A stretch of DNA of 64,000 nt from RYN-230 sp963814645 (lineage in GTDB: Bacteria; Actinomycetota; Actinomycetes; Streptosporangiales; Streptosporangiaceae): NCBI GenBank assembly GCA_963814645.1, contig CAWFDX010000001.1, positions 434,001 through 498,000 on the forward strand. The letters run 5' to 3'. Below the pieces are notes generated by a model. It was given only the letters and a program-made list of their open reading frames with translations. It made no database searches and was not told where the DNA came from. The position numbers were made by a program, and so were the translations under genes. Below, piece after piece: positions 49,500 through 57,878 of the stretch (positions are counted from its first letter, which is position 1; every line of letters starts with the position of its first letter).

Positions 49500-49649
49500 G
49501 GGTGTTGGGCGGCTCGGGAGGGTTGGGACCTGGCCGCGGGGGGTGGTGAGCCGGGCTCGGGGGTTGAGCCTGGCCGCGGGGGTCTGGCCCGGGCGCGGGG
49601 GGTCTGGGCCTGGCCGTGGAGGGTTTGGGCCTCGGCGCGGGGCGCGGGC
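49500..49649. repeat. Degenerate GC-rich tandem repeats between parA and parB
   Basis: The 234-bp gap between parB and parA holds imperfect iterations of GGGTCTGGGCCTGGCCGCGG-like units (for example near 49525, 49565, 49590 and 49605). Strand asymmetry is strong, with the plus strand G-rich. No gene is visible. It could form secondary structure on the parB leader transcript. Confidence 0.55.
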
Positions 49650-50765
49650 TCAGCTGGTCTGCGAGCGGAAGGCCATCTCCCGGGCCGCCTCCAAGTAGGC
49701 GAGGGCACCGCTGGAACCGGGATCGTAGGTCATCACCGACTGCCCGTAGCTGGGCGCTTCGGAGACCCGCACGCTGCGCGGGATGATGGACTGCAGCACC
49801 ACGTCGCCGAAGTGGCTGCGGACTTCCTCGGCCACCTGTGAGGCCAGCCGGGTCCGGCCGTCATACATGGTGAGCAGGATGGTGGAGATGGCCAGCCCCG
49901 GGTTCAGGTGGCTTTTCACCAGATCCACGGTGCGCAGCAACTGCTCAAGGCCTTCCAGTGCGTAGTACTCGCACTGGATCGGGATGAGCACCTCCGCCGC
50001 AGCGACCAGGGCATTGACGGTGAGCAGCCCGAGCGACGGCGGGCAGTCGATCAGGATGTAATCAAGCTGTGACTCATCGTAGGAGGCCAGGGCGCGGGAC
50101 AGCCTGCCCTCCCTGGCCACCATCGGGACCAGTTCGATCTCCGCGCCGGCCAGATCGATGGTGGCGGGCGCGCAGTACAGCAGCGGGATGTCGTCAACCG
50201 CGCGGATGATCCCGACCAGCGGCTGATCATCGACCAGCACGTGGTAGATCGACGTGGTGCCGGCCCGGTGCTCGACATCGAGCGCGGTGGACGCGTTGCC
50301 CTGCGGGTCCAGGTCGATGACCAGCACACGGGAACCGTGCTGGGCCAGCGCGGCGGCCAGGTTGACGGCCGTGGTGGTCTTGCCCACGCCACCCTTCTGG
50401 TTGGCGATCGTGATCACCCGGCAGGCGGCCGGCCGGGGCCAGGCCCGCTCCCGGGTGCTGCCCGCGCCGGGGTTGCGAGCCGGATCACCGCTGGGCGGGC
50501 CGTCCGGCTGCCGCGCCACGGGAATCACCATCTCGGGGTGGCCGCCCACGGCGACGTTCCCGGCCATGCTGCTGCCCTCGCTCACCACGTCTCCCTGCTC
50601 GCCAGTGCCCCGAGCGACCGGTCCCCGGCGCCGTCCCATGTCCCCCCCGATTCCGTTGGCATGCGCGGTGGTCACCGGCGCCCCGTCGGCCGGCCAGCCG
50701 AGACCGTGCGGGGAACCGGCGGCCGTGGCCTCATCTGGCCATCCCAAGCCGCCCGCGGAAGCCAT
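49650..50765 (-). CDS. parA: Chromosome partitioning ATPase ParA
   Basis: A 371-residue protein. A disordered Gly/Pro-rich N-terminus of about 115 residues precedes the deviant Walker A ITIANQKGGVGKTTTAVNLA, DLDPQGNASTAL, Walker B YILIDCPPSLGLLT and PIQCEYYALEGLEQLL. ATG 50765 follows GGGAGG at good spacing; shorter starts are possible within the N-terminal tail. It is the ATPase partner of ParB, binds DNA non-specifically and moves origins. It is part of the rpmH-to-parB leftward cluster. Confidence 0.95.
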   Translation of the reverse strand: MASAGGLGWPDEATAAGSPHGLGWPADGAPVTTAHANGIGGDMGRRRGPVARGTGEQGDVVSEGSSMAGNVAVGGHPEMVIPVARQPDGPPSGDPARNPGAGSTRERAWPRPAACRVITIANQKGGVGKTTTAVNLAAALAQHGSRVLVIDLDPQGNASTALDVEHRAGTTSIYHVLVDDQPLVGIIRAVDDIPLLYCAPATIDLAGAEIELVPMVAREGRLSRALASYDESQLDYILIDCPPSLGLLTVNALVAAAEVLIPIQCEYYALEGLEQLLRTVDLVKSHLNPGLAISTILLTMYDGRTRLASQVAEEVRSHFGDVVLQSIIPRSVRVSEAPSYGQSVMTYDPGSSGALAYLEAAREMAFRSQTS

Positions 50766-50801
50766 CGCCGCGCTCCTCCCTGCTCCACGCAGTCTGGTCC
50801 G

Positions 50802-51455
50802 CTAGCGGCCAGCGATCAGCCGCACGATTGTCGCAGCGCGATCGACCCTACCGTCCCCGACCCGCACTACGGTTACCTCTCGCATACCCAGCCGGCGTAG
50901 CACCGGCCGGGCCTCGGCGACCTCCTGGTCCGCGGTCGCTCCCTTGATAGCTAGTATCAGGCCGCCGGGCCGCACCAGGCCCGCGGCTAGCCCGGCCAGC
51001 CGGCCCAGTGGCGCCACCGCGCGCGCGGTGACCACGTCGGCGTCAACCCGACCAGCCACTTCCTCGGCACTGACCCGGAGCACGCTTGCGTTGCCCAGGC
51101 GCAGGTCAGCCACGCACTGGGTGAGAAATTTCGCCCGCCGCTCCATCCGCTCCAGCAGGGTCACCTGGACATCGGGCAGCAGCAGGGCCAGCACGATGCC
51201 CGGCAGTCCGGCGCCGGAACCCAGGTCCACCAGGGTCGATGGGCTGGGCACCAGGTCGGTGAGGGCGGCGCAGTTCAGCACGTGCCGGGTCCACAGCCGG
51301 GGCACCTCACGGGGGCCCAGCAAACCCCAGGCCACCCCCGGCCCGGCCAGCATCCGAACGTACTGCTCGGCGGCGGGCAGCGCGGCCCCGAACACCGGCA
51401 CCGCCTCGGCCGGCGGATCCGGCACCGCGGCGGCGGGAACCGCGTCCAAGCTCAC
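50802..51455 (-). CDS. rsmG: 16S rRNA (guanine-N7) methyltransferase RsmG
   Basis: A 217-residue class I SAM methyltransferase: LGPREVPRLWTRHVLNCAAL, SAM loop LVDLGSGAGLPGIVLALL, LLERMERRAKFL and VVTARAVAPLGRLAGLAAGL. It methylates G527 (E. coli numbering) of 16S rRNA; loss in other bacteria gives low-level streptomycin resistance. It lies between jag and parA as in most Actinobacteria. Confidence 0.95.
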   Translation of the reverse strand: MSLDAVPAAAVPDPPAEAVPVFGAALPAAEQYVRMLAGPGVAWGLLGPREVPRLWTRHVLNCAALTDLVPSPSTLVDLGSGAGLPGIVLALLLPDVQVTLLERMERRAKFLTQCVADLRLGNASVLRVSAEEVAGRVDADVVTARAVAPLGRLAGLAAGLVRPGGLILAIKGATADQEVAEARPVLRRLGMREVTVVRVGDGRVDRAATIVRLIAGR

Positions 51456-51461
51456 CGCGGG

Positions 51462-52163
51462 TCAGCTAACCGGGAACACGACCACCCTGCGGTTCGGCTC
51501 CTCGCCCTCGGACTCACTGCGCAGCCCGGCGGCCGCGACCGCATCGTGCACGACCTTCCGCTCGAACGGGGTCATCGCTTCCAGCCGGCGCGGCACCCCA
51601 CTGGCCCGGACCTCTTCGGCGGCGTCCGTGCCCAGTTCGGTCAGTTCGGACCGGCGGTGGGCCCGGTAGCCGCCGACGTCGAGCATGATCCGGGTGCGGC
51701 TGCCGGTCTGCCGGTGCACCGCCAGCCGGGTCAGCTCCTGCAGCGCTTCGAGAACCTCGCCGCGCGGCCCGATGAGCTCTTCCAGCGTGGCACCGACCAC
51801 GGAGACCACGGCCCGGTCGCCCTCCACGTCCATGTCGATGTCGCCATCGAGGTCGGCGACGTCGAGGAGCCCCTCCACATAGTCGGCCGCGATCTCGCTC
51901 TCCTGCTCGAGGTCGGCCGGGTTCACGGCCGGCTCGGCCGCGGCCTCGTCGTCGCCCTCGGCCGCAGCGTCCTCAGCATCGTCCGCGGCCGCAGCGTCCT
52001 CAGCATCGTCCGCGGCCGCATCGTCGGCCACGTCCGTGAGCCCGTCAGCGTCGTGATCCAGACCCGGGTCAACCCGGGCAGCACTGTCCGCCTCGTCCCC
52101 CGCCAATGCCTGGCCTGCGATATCACCGCTGGTAACGGTGCCCGCATTGTCCGGTTGGCTCAC
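51462..52163 (-). CDS. jag: Jag/KhpB RNA-binding protein (KH-II and R3H)
   Basis: A 233-residue protein. The first 95 residues are acidic and repetitive, with two copies of an ADDAEDAAA-type block encoded by a direct repeat near 51962-52020. The KH-like domain follows (IAADYVEGLLDVADLDGDID, LIGPRGEVLEALQELTRLAV). The R3H domain is RLEAMTPFERKVVHDAVA. Homologues (KhpB/EloR) bind RNA with KhpA and affect cell elongation. It is located between yidC and rsmG, the conserved position. Confidence 0.92.
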   Translation of the reverse strand: MSQPDNAGTVTSGDIAGQALAGDEADSAARVDPGLDHDADGLTDVADDAAADDAEDAAAADDAEDAAAEGDDEAAAEPAVNPADLEQESEIAADYVEGLLDVADLDGDIDMDVEGDRAVVSVVGATLEELIGPRGEVLEALQELTRLAVHRQTGSRTRIMLDVGGYRAHRRSELTELGTDAAEEVRASGVPRRLEAMTPFERKVVHDAVAAAGLRSESEGEEPNRRVVVFPVS

Positions 52164-52235
52164 GACCGGGTCCCTCCTCGTTCGGGGTCAGTGCATCCTG
52201 GCACGGCCGCGCGTGGGGCTGGCCGGGCCTTCGCT

Positions 52236-53558
52236 CTACCGCTTGCCCGAGCGCCGGCTTCGCGACTGGCGCACCGGCTGCTGCCTGACGATCTTAGCCT
52301 CGGGCTCGGCCGCCGGGGCCGGCTCAGGCTCAGCCTTGCTGCCCTTGACGAAGCGCAGCAGGCCGCCACCACCGCTGTTCCCATTCGAGCTGGTCCCCTT
52401 GGCGGCGGCCGGGCCGGACGCCGCCTTCGCGGGCTTGGCCGGCTTGGCCGGCGCACCCTTGGCCGGCGCACTCTTGGCGGGCGCAGCCTTGCCCGACCCA
52501 CCGGACGGCTGCTTCGCGGCCGGCTTGCGCAGCTGGTTAATCGGCTGCTTGGCCGCCTGCCCGGACGGCGCCGCCGACGTCTTGGCGGACTGGCCACCAG
52601 CTGGCGTTCGGCTGGATTGTGCTGCGGTCTTGGCGGACGAGCTGGTCGCGGCGGGCGCGGCCTTGGCCTGCTGCTGACGAGCCGCAGCCCGGCCGGCCGC
52701 GGTCACGCTGCTGCCGGTCTTGGCCGCGGGCGCACCGCCACCCTGCTTGCCGCCGGCTCCAGCCGCGGCACCGGCGGGCACCGGCGGCGGGAACCGCTTG
52801 AACAGCACGTACTGCTGGCCGAGCGTCCACAGGTTGGTGGTCACCCAGTACATGACCAGCCCGTACTGCCAGTACAGGCCGGACAGCGCGAACACCGGCA
52901 CGATGTACTGCATCATCTTCTGCGACGACGCCATCGGGTTGTCCGGGTCCATCTGCGGGGTCATGCCGCGCTTCATGCTCTGCCGCACGGTCATGAACGT
53001 GGTCGTCGCGCTGACCACGACGGTGAGCAGGATGACGATGCGCTGCTCGGTATCGAGCGGGAAGAACGTGGGCGGGAGAAGCTTGGACAGCAGCCGGTCC
53101 GCGACGGTGACACCCAGGATGTGTGCGGTCTGCGCGCTGTGCACGACGGCCGGGGTGAGGCCGTACTTGGGTTCGTCCAGGGAGATCGCGCGGAGCACGC
53201 CGAACAACGCGAAGAACACCGGGAGCTGGGCCACCACCGGGAGGCACCCGGCCAGTGGGTTGGCCCCGTTCTCCCGGTACAGCTTCATCGTTTCTTCGTT
53301 GAGCTTTTGCTTGTCGCCTTTGTACTTCTTCTTCAGCTCGGCGACCTGCGGCGCGAGCGCGGTCATCTTCCTGGTCGCGTGCATCTGCTTGATGAACAGC
53401 GGCACCAGGATCAGCCGCATGATGATCACCAGGAAGATGATGGTCAGGGCCCAGGCCCACCCGCTGGACGGGCCGAACATCGCCCCGAACAGAGCATGCA
53501 GGCGCATGATCACCCAGGCGACCGCCTCATAGAGCGGATCGAGCAGCGGGATACTCAC
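52236..53558 (-). CDS. yidC: Membrane protein insertase YidC
   Basis: A 440-residue YidC of the Gram-positive Oxa1 type. It has five or so membrane segments (LYEAVAWVIMRLHALFG, WAWALTIIFLVIIMRLILVPL with the hydrophilic-groove Arg, GCLPVVAQLPVFFALFGVL, YIVPVFALSGLYWQYGLVMYW) and a coiled cytoplasmic loop (MTALAPQVAELKKKYKGDKQ). The C-terminal 150 residues are a Lys/Ala/Pro-rich tail, probably contacting the ribosome. It overlaps yidD by 4 bp. It inserts membrane proteins alone or with SecYEG. Confidence 0.95.
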   Translation of the reverse strand: MSIPLLDPLYEAVAWVIMRLHALFGAMFGPSSGWAWALTIIFLVIIMRLILVPLFIKQMHATRKMTALAPQVAELKKKYKGDKQKLNEETMKLYRENGANPLAGCLPVVAQLPVFFALFGVLRAISLDEPKYGLTPAVVHSAQTAHILGVTVADRLLSKLLPPTFFPLDTEQRIVILLTVVVSATTTFMTVRQSMKRGMTPQMDPDNPMASSQKMMQYIVPVFALSGLYWQYGLVMYWVTTNLWTLGQQYVLFKRFPPPVPAGAAAGAGGKQGGGAPAAKTGSSVTAAGRAAARQQQAKAAPAATSSSAKTAAQSSRTPAGGQSAKTSAAPSGQAAKQPINQLRKPAAKQPSGGSGKAAPAKSAPAKGAPAKPAKPAKAASGPAAAKGTSSNGNSGGGGLLRFVKGSKAEPEPAPAAEPEAKIVRQQPVRQSRSRRSGKR

Positions 53559-53860
53559 GAACTAGCTCCTTGCGATGGGGGCGACAGCCTGGCTCGGCGT
53601 GGCGGCACCGGGTCGTAACCGCCGGGGTGGAACGGATGACAGCGACCGATCCGGCAAACCGCCAGCCAGGCGCCGCGCAGCGCGCCATGCTCGCGCACCG
53701 CCTCCAGGGCATAAGCACTGCACGACGGCGCGAACCGGCACCTGGCGCCCAGCAACGGGCTGATGAACCGGCGGTACCCACCGATCAGCCAGAGCAGGAC
53801 GGCAGCAGCAGCCGACGGCGCACGCCGTCCGGCTACGCTCGTCCCGGCTGAGCTGGTCAT
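53555..53860 (-). CDS. yidD: Membrane protein insertion efficiency factor YidD
   Basis: A 101-residue YidD: WLIGGYRRFISPLLG amphipathic helix, CRFAPSCSAYALEAVREHG, CRIGRCHPFHPGGYDPVP. It is membrane-associated and assists YidC. It overlaps rnpA at its start and yidC at its end by 4 bp each, indicating tight translational coupling. Confidence 0.95.
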   Translation of the reverse strand: MTSSAGTSVAGRRAPSAAAAVLLWLIGGYRRFISPLLGARCRFAPSCSAYALEAVREHGALRGAWLAVCRIGRCHPFHPGGYDPVPPRRARLSPPSQGASS

Positions 53861-54219
53861 GGGCTCAGCGCCCCCACCTGCCGCCGGAGCAATGTGTCGA
53901 TCACCAAGTCGAGTTCGGCGGCGAGTTCCGACTGGCGCGCGGTCGCGGCCCGCGGATTCGCACGGACCACAAGAAGGCTACCTGCCGGCAGCGAGTTGAG
54001 CCGACTTCGGACCAGTTCGCGCAGCCGCCTGCGCACCTTATTACGGACGACCGCGCCGCCGACCGCGCGGCTGACGACGAAGCCCGCCCGGGGCGGCTCC
54101 GGATCATCCGCCCGGACCAGCAGATGCCCGGTCAGCAGCGAGCGGCCGGTCCGGCTGCCGCCCCGGATGGCGGCGGAGAAGTCGTCACGCCGCCGGATCC
54201 GGGCCGCTGCGGGAAGCAA
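53857..54219 (-). CDS. rnpA: Ribonuclease P protein component
   Basis: A 120-residue protein: MLPAAARIRRRDDFSAAIRGG start, FVVSRAVGGAVVRNKVRRRLREL (RNR-type motif) and SLLVVRANPRAATARQSELAAEL. It binds the RNase P RNA and helps mature tRNA 5' ends. It lies 27 bp downstream of rpmH and overlaps yidD by 4 bp. Confidence 0.94.
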   Translation of the reverse strand: MLPAAARIRRRDDFSAAIRGGSRTGRSLLTGHLLVRADDPEPPRAGFVVSRAVGGAVVRNKVRRRLRELVRSRLNSLPAGSLLVVRANPRAATARQSELAAELDLVIDTLLRRQVGALSP

Positions 54220-54246
54220 GGCTAACCTCGCGTCGGCGCAAGCTGG

Positions 54247-54384
54247 TCAGGCACTGAGCCGCGCGCGGCCCTTACGCCGCCGCGCGGCCAGGACGGCACG
54301 GCCGGCCCGGGTCCGCATGCGCAGCCGGAACCCGTGCGTCTTAGCACGCCGACGGTTGTTCGGCTGGAACGTACGCTTGCTCAC
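54247..54384 (-). CDS. rpmH: Large subunit ribosomal protein bL34
   Basis: A 45-residue very basic protein from GTG 54384: MSKRTFQPNNRRRAKTHGFR, then LRMRTRAGRAVLAARRRKGR and a short end. This is the bL34 pattern at its normal length. It is the first gene of the leftward rpmH-rnpA-yidD-yidC-jag-rsmG-parA-parB cluster and faces away from dnaA. Confidence 0.96.
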   Translation of the reverse strand: MSKRTFQPNNRRRAKTHGFRLRMRTRAGRAVLAARRRKGRARLSA

Positions 54385-54752
54385 GAGAACTCCAGGTAAC
54401 GGACTTTTGCTCCGCTCGACTCATCGGCGCGGGCTCGGCCGCACGAGACGAGCGTTAAGCGCGCATGCGGGCTGAACCACTGGTCGAGTGGCAGGGTCTG
54501 TTCACGTTACGCGCACCGCTGGGCACGGGTCAAACCAGCGGGCAGCCGGAACGGACGTTTGCGCAGCGCCCGCCGGCCGAGGAGCCTAGGCTGTGGAAAA
54601 CTAGTCCGGCAGGGGGAAGCCGGCACGCGGGACACCGCCCCTTCGGCGGGCGCCAGGTTCCGCGCGATCCGTGCACACCGCGATATCCGGCGTGCACAAG
54701 CTGTGGACAAAGCTGTTGATCAGATGTGGGGGGCGCGAGGGGTGAACAACAA
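54385..54752. promoter_or_regulatory. rpmH-dnaA intergenic region with DnaA boxes
   Basis: This 368-bp divergent promoter region contains TGTGGACAA (complement TTGTCCACA, a perfect actinobacterial DnaA box) at 54702-54710, and TGTGGAAAA at 54592-54600. The box 42 bp before the dnaA start suggests autoregulation of dnaA. It may also form part of the origin. Confidence 0.7.
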
Positions 54753-56294
54753 GTGAGCGAAACAGACCTCGCGGAGGTATGGGCCCGGTCGCTGGAAGAA
54801 CTCGCCACGATGCAGATCGAGCCGCATCAGCGGGCGTGGCTCAAGCTGACCCGCCCGCTCGGGCTGGTCGAGAACACGGCGCTGATCGCCACGCCCAACG
54901 AGTTCGTCAAGGAACAGCTGGAGACCCGGCTGCGCGCGCTGATCACGCACGCGCTGTCCCGGGAGCTGGGCCGCAGCATCCAGCTGGCGGTGACGGTCGA
55001 TCCGACCGCGATTTCGGCGGCCACCTCGTTCCCGGCCGCGCCGCCGGCCGGCGTGCCCGCGCCTGGCCCGGGGCCGGACGGCCAGGACGAGCCGGGTCCC
55101 GCCGTGCCGCGGCAGGCGGGCGGCCCGGAGGCCGGCCACGGCACGCTCACTATCGGCCCGCTCGGCGGCGGCCCGTTCGACCCGCTGGCCGACCGCAGGC
55201 AGCACACTGGGCCCATCAACACCGGTCATCTCAACACGGGCCCGCCGCGGCCGACCCAGGCCCGGCTCAACCCGAAGTACACGTTCGAGACGTTCGTCAT
55301 CGGGTCCAGCAACCGGTTCGCCCATGCCGCCGCGGTGGCGGTGGCCGAGGCGCCGGCCAAGGCCTATAACCCGCTGTTCGTCTACGGCGACTCCGGGCTG
55401 GGCAAGACCCACCTGCTGCACGCGATCGGGCACTACGCGCAGAGCCTGTACCAGGGGGTGAAGGTCCGCTACGTGAGCTCGGAAGAGTTCACCAACGACT
55501 TCATCAACATGATCCGGGACGGCAAGCAGGACGGGTTCCGCCGCCGGTACCGCGACGTCAACGTGCTGCTGGTGGACGACATTCAGTTCCTGGAGAACAA
55601 GGAAGGCACCCAGGAGGAGTTCTTCCACACCTTCAACACGCTGCATAACGCCAGCAAGCAGATCGTGATATCCAGCGACCGCGCGCCCAAGCGGCTGGTC
55701 ACCCTGGAGGACCGGCTGCGCTCCCGGTTCGAGTGGGGGCTGATCACCGACGTGCAGCCGCCGGAGCTGGAGACCCGGATCGCGATCCTGCGCAAGAAGG
55801 CGGTCCAGGAGGGGCTGAACGCGCCGCCTGAGGCACTCGAGTACATCGCCTCGCGGATCTCCACCAACATCCGGGAACTGGAAGGCGCGCTGATCCGGGT
55901 GACCGCGTTCGCCAGCCTGAACCGGCAGTCGGTGGATCTGCAATTGGCCGAGATCGTGCTCAAGGACCTGATCCCGGAGGCGCAGGGCCCGGAGATCACC
56001 GCCGCCACGATCATGGGCCAGACCGCGTCCTACTTCGGGCTGTCCATCGACGACCTGTGCGGCACCTCCCGGTCCCGGGTGCTGGTCACCGCCCGGCAGA
56101 TCGCGATGTACCTGTGCCGCGAGCTCACCGACCTGTCGCTGCCCAAGATTGGCCAGCAGTTCGGCGGCCGCGACCACACGACGGTTATGCATGCGGACCG
56201 GAAGATCCGGAATCTGATGGCCGAGCGCCGGTCTATCTACAACCAGGTAACCGAACTCACCAACCGAATCAAACAGCAGGCGCGGTCCGGGTGA
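54753..56294 (+). CDS. dnaA: Chromosomal replication initiator DnaA
   Basis: A 513-residue protein from GTG 54753 (MSETDLAEVWARSLEEL). Domain I occupies residues 1-90 (TPNEFVKEQLETRLR), and domain II is a Pro/Gly-rich linker of about 80 residues. The AAA+ domain has Walker A GDSGLGKTHLLHAIG, Walker B VLLVDDIQFLENKE and the sensor segment DRLRSRFEWGL. Domain IV carries the DNA-binding signature GGRDHTTVMHADRKI. It opens oriC and recruits DnaB. DnaA-box-like sites flank it on both sides. Confidence 0.97.
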   Translation: MSETDLAEVWARSLEELATMQIEPHQRAWLKLTRPLGLVENTALIATPNEFVKEQLETRLRALITHALSRELGRSIQLAVTVDPTAISAATSFPAAPPAGVPAPGPGPDGQDEPGPAVPRQAGGPEAGHGTLTIGPLGGGPFDPLADRRQHTGPINTGHLNTGPPRPTQARLNPKYTFETFVIGSSNRFAHAAAVAVAEAPAKAYNPLFVYGDSGLGKTHLLHAIGHYAQSLYQGVKVRYVSSEEFTNDFINMIRDGKQDGFRRRYRDVNVLLVDDIQFLENKEGTQEEFFHTFNTLHNASKQIVISSDRAPKRLVTLEDRLRSRFEWGLITDVQPPELETRIAILRKKAVQEGLNAPPEALEYIASRISTNIRELEGALIRVTAFASLNRQSVDLQLAEIVLKDLIPEAQGPEITAATIMGQTASYFGLSIDDLCGTSRSRVLVTARQIAMYLCRELTDLSLPKIGQQFGGRDHTTVMHADRKIRNLMAERRSIYNQVTELTNRIKQQARSG

Positions 56295-56724
56295 ACAAGC
56301 ACAGAACAGCGTCGGCTGTAACAATGGGTACACACAGGCTGTGGAAATCCCTGTGGACAGGCTTGGGACTATCAGGGGACAACGCCGCTAAAGCGGTGGG
56401 CGCCGACTGGGGAATCTGGCGGAATCGGCCGGCCGTCCCCAGCACATCCCCCGCGACACACCTGCGCCGCACAGCCCCTGTGGACCCGAATCCGGTGTCT
56501 GAGCTGGGAATACGCGTGCTGTCCCCAGCGTCCACCGACCCTATTGCGACTACGTTCTTGTATCTCAATGAGAAATCAACTACGCAACAGGCAGGCCGTG
56601 CGGTCAGCACACCAGGAAGCCTGCTGTGCCATACCCACTCCCGGGATACCCACCCGGCAGGCAGCTTGAAACCGGCCGTCTTGGCGACGGATCGCACATT
56701 CATCAGAAGGGGAGGCAGGTTCCT
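56295..56724. other. oriC: Origin of replication region (oriC), dnaA-dnaN intergenic
   Basis: This 430-bp gap has no gene and contains several relaxed DnaA boxes: TGTGGACAG at 56352-56360, CCGTCCCCA at 56433-56441, CTGTCCCCA at 56519-56527, and weaker TGTGGAAAT at 56340-56348 and TGTGGACCC at 56479-56487. The segment 56543-56586 is the least GC-rich and may be the unwinding element. Position between dnaA and dnaN matches known actinobacterial origins. Boxes are fewer and weaker than in Streptomyces oriC. Confidence 0.75.
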
Positions 56725-57857
56725 GTGAAGATCCAGGTGGAACGCGACGTGCTGGCCGAGGCCGTGGCCTGGACCGCCCGGGCGCTGCCGGCCCGGCCCG
56801 CCGTCCCGGTGCTGGCGGGCATCCGGCTGCAGGCGGCCGGGGACCTGACCTTGTCCAGCTTCGACTACGACGTGTCCGCCCAGGCGACGGTGCCGGTCGC
56901 CGTGGAGGAGGACGGCGACCTGCTGGTCTCCGGGCGGCTGCTGGCCGAGATCACCCGCAGCCTGCCGGCCCGGCCGGTGGAGATCAACTCGGACGGCGCG
57001 CGCGCCACGCTGACCTGCGGCAGCGCCACGTTCACCCTGCTCACCATGCCGTCCGAGGATTACCCGTCGCTGCCCGCGATGCCGCCGGCGGCCGGGTCCA
57101 TCGGCAGTGACGCGTTCGCGTCCGCGGTCAGCCAGTCGGCCACCGCGGCCGGCCGGGACGACACGCTGCCCGCGCTGACCGGCGTGCGGATCGAGATCGA
57201 CGGCGAGACGCTCACCCTGGTATCCACCGACCGGTACCGGCTGGCCGTCCGCGAGCTGCGCTGGACTCCGGCCCGGCCGGACCTGTCGGCCGCCGTGCTG
57301 GTGCCGGCCCGCGCGCTGGCCGAGACCGCGCGGGCGCTCACCGCCGGCGCCGAGGTGTCCATCGCGCTGGCCCTGCCCGGCGAGGAAGGCGCCGGCGGCG
57401 AAGGGATGATCGGCTTCGAGGAGCCGGCCGGCGCACCACCACCCGGCTGCTCGGCGGCGACTTCCCGCGCTACCAGTCGCTGCTGCCCAACCAGGTCAAC
57501 TCCGTGGCCGAGCTGGCGGCCGGGCCGTTCGCCGAGGCGGTCAAGCGGGTCGCCCTGGTGGCCGAGCGGAACACCGCGGTCCGGCTGTCGTTCTCCCCGG
57601 GCCAGCTGGTGCTGGAGGCCGGCACCGGCGACGAGGCCCAGGCGGTCGAGGTCATCGAGGCCAGCTTCGAGGGTGACGACATCCAGATCGCGTTCAACCC
57701 GCAGTACCTGCTGGACGGGCTGACCGCGCTGGATTCCGACGTGGCCCGGATCGCGTTCACCGAGTCGGGGAAGCCCGCGCTGATCACCGGCAAGCCGGCC
57801 CCGGACGAGCAGCCCGACTACCGCTACCTGCTGATGCCGATCCGCCTGGGTTCCTGA
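56725..57857 (+). CDS. dnaN: DNA polymerase III beta clamp, frame interrupted at about 57431
   Basis: GTG 56725 follows GGGGAGG. The first frame encodes clamp domains 1 and 2 (MKIQVERDVLAEAVAWTARA, PVLAGIRLQAAGDLTLSSFD, MPSEDYPSLP, VSTDRYRLAVRELRW). At about 57431 the frame continues in another phase as RTTTRLLGGDFPRYQSLLPN through the C-terminus ALDSDVARIAFTES ... DYRYLLMPIRLG, ending at 57857. Restoring one base (a C in GGCCGGCGCACC) gives 377 residues, the normal length. The clamp is essential, so a sequencing indel is more likely than a true mutation. The sliding clamp tethers the polymerase. Confidence 0.9.
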
Positions 57858-57878
57858 CCAGCCGAGTAGCCTGCTCGT

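Noticed and set aside
54720..56333. 537-codon minus-strand open frame
   Set aside because: It is antisense to dnaA, with composition typical of shadow frames.
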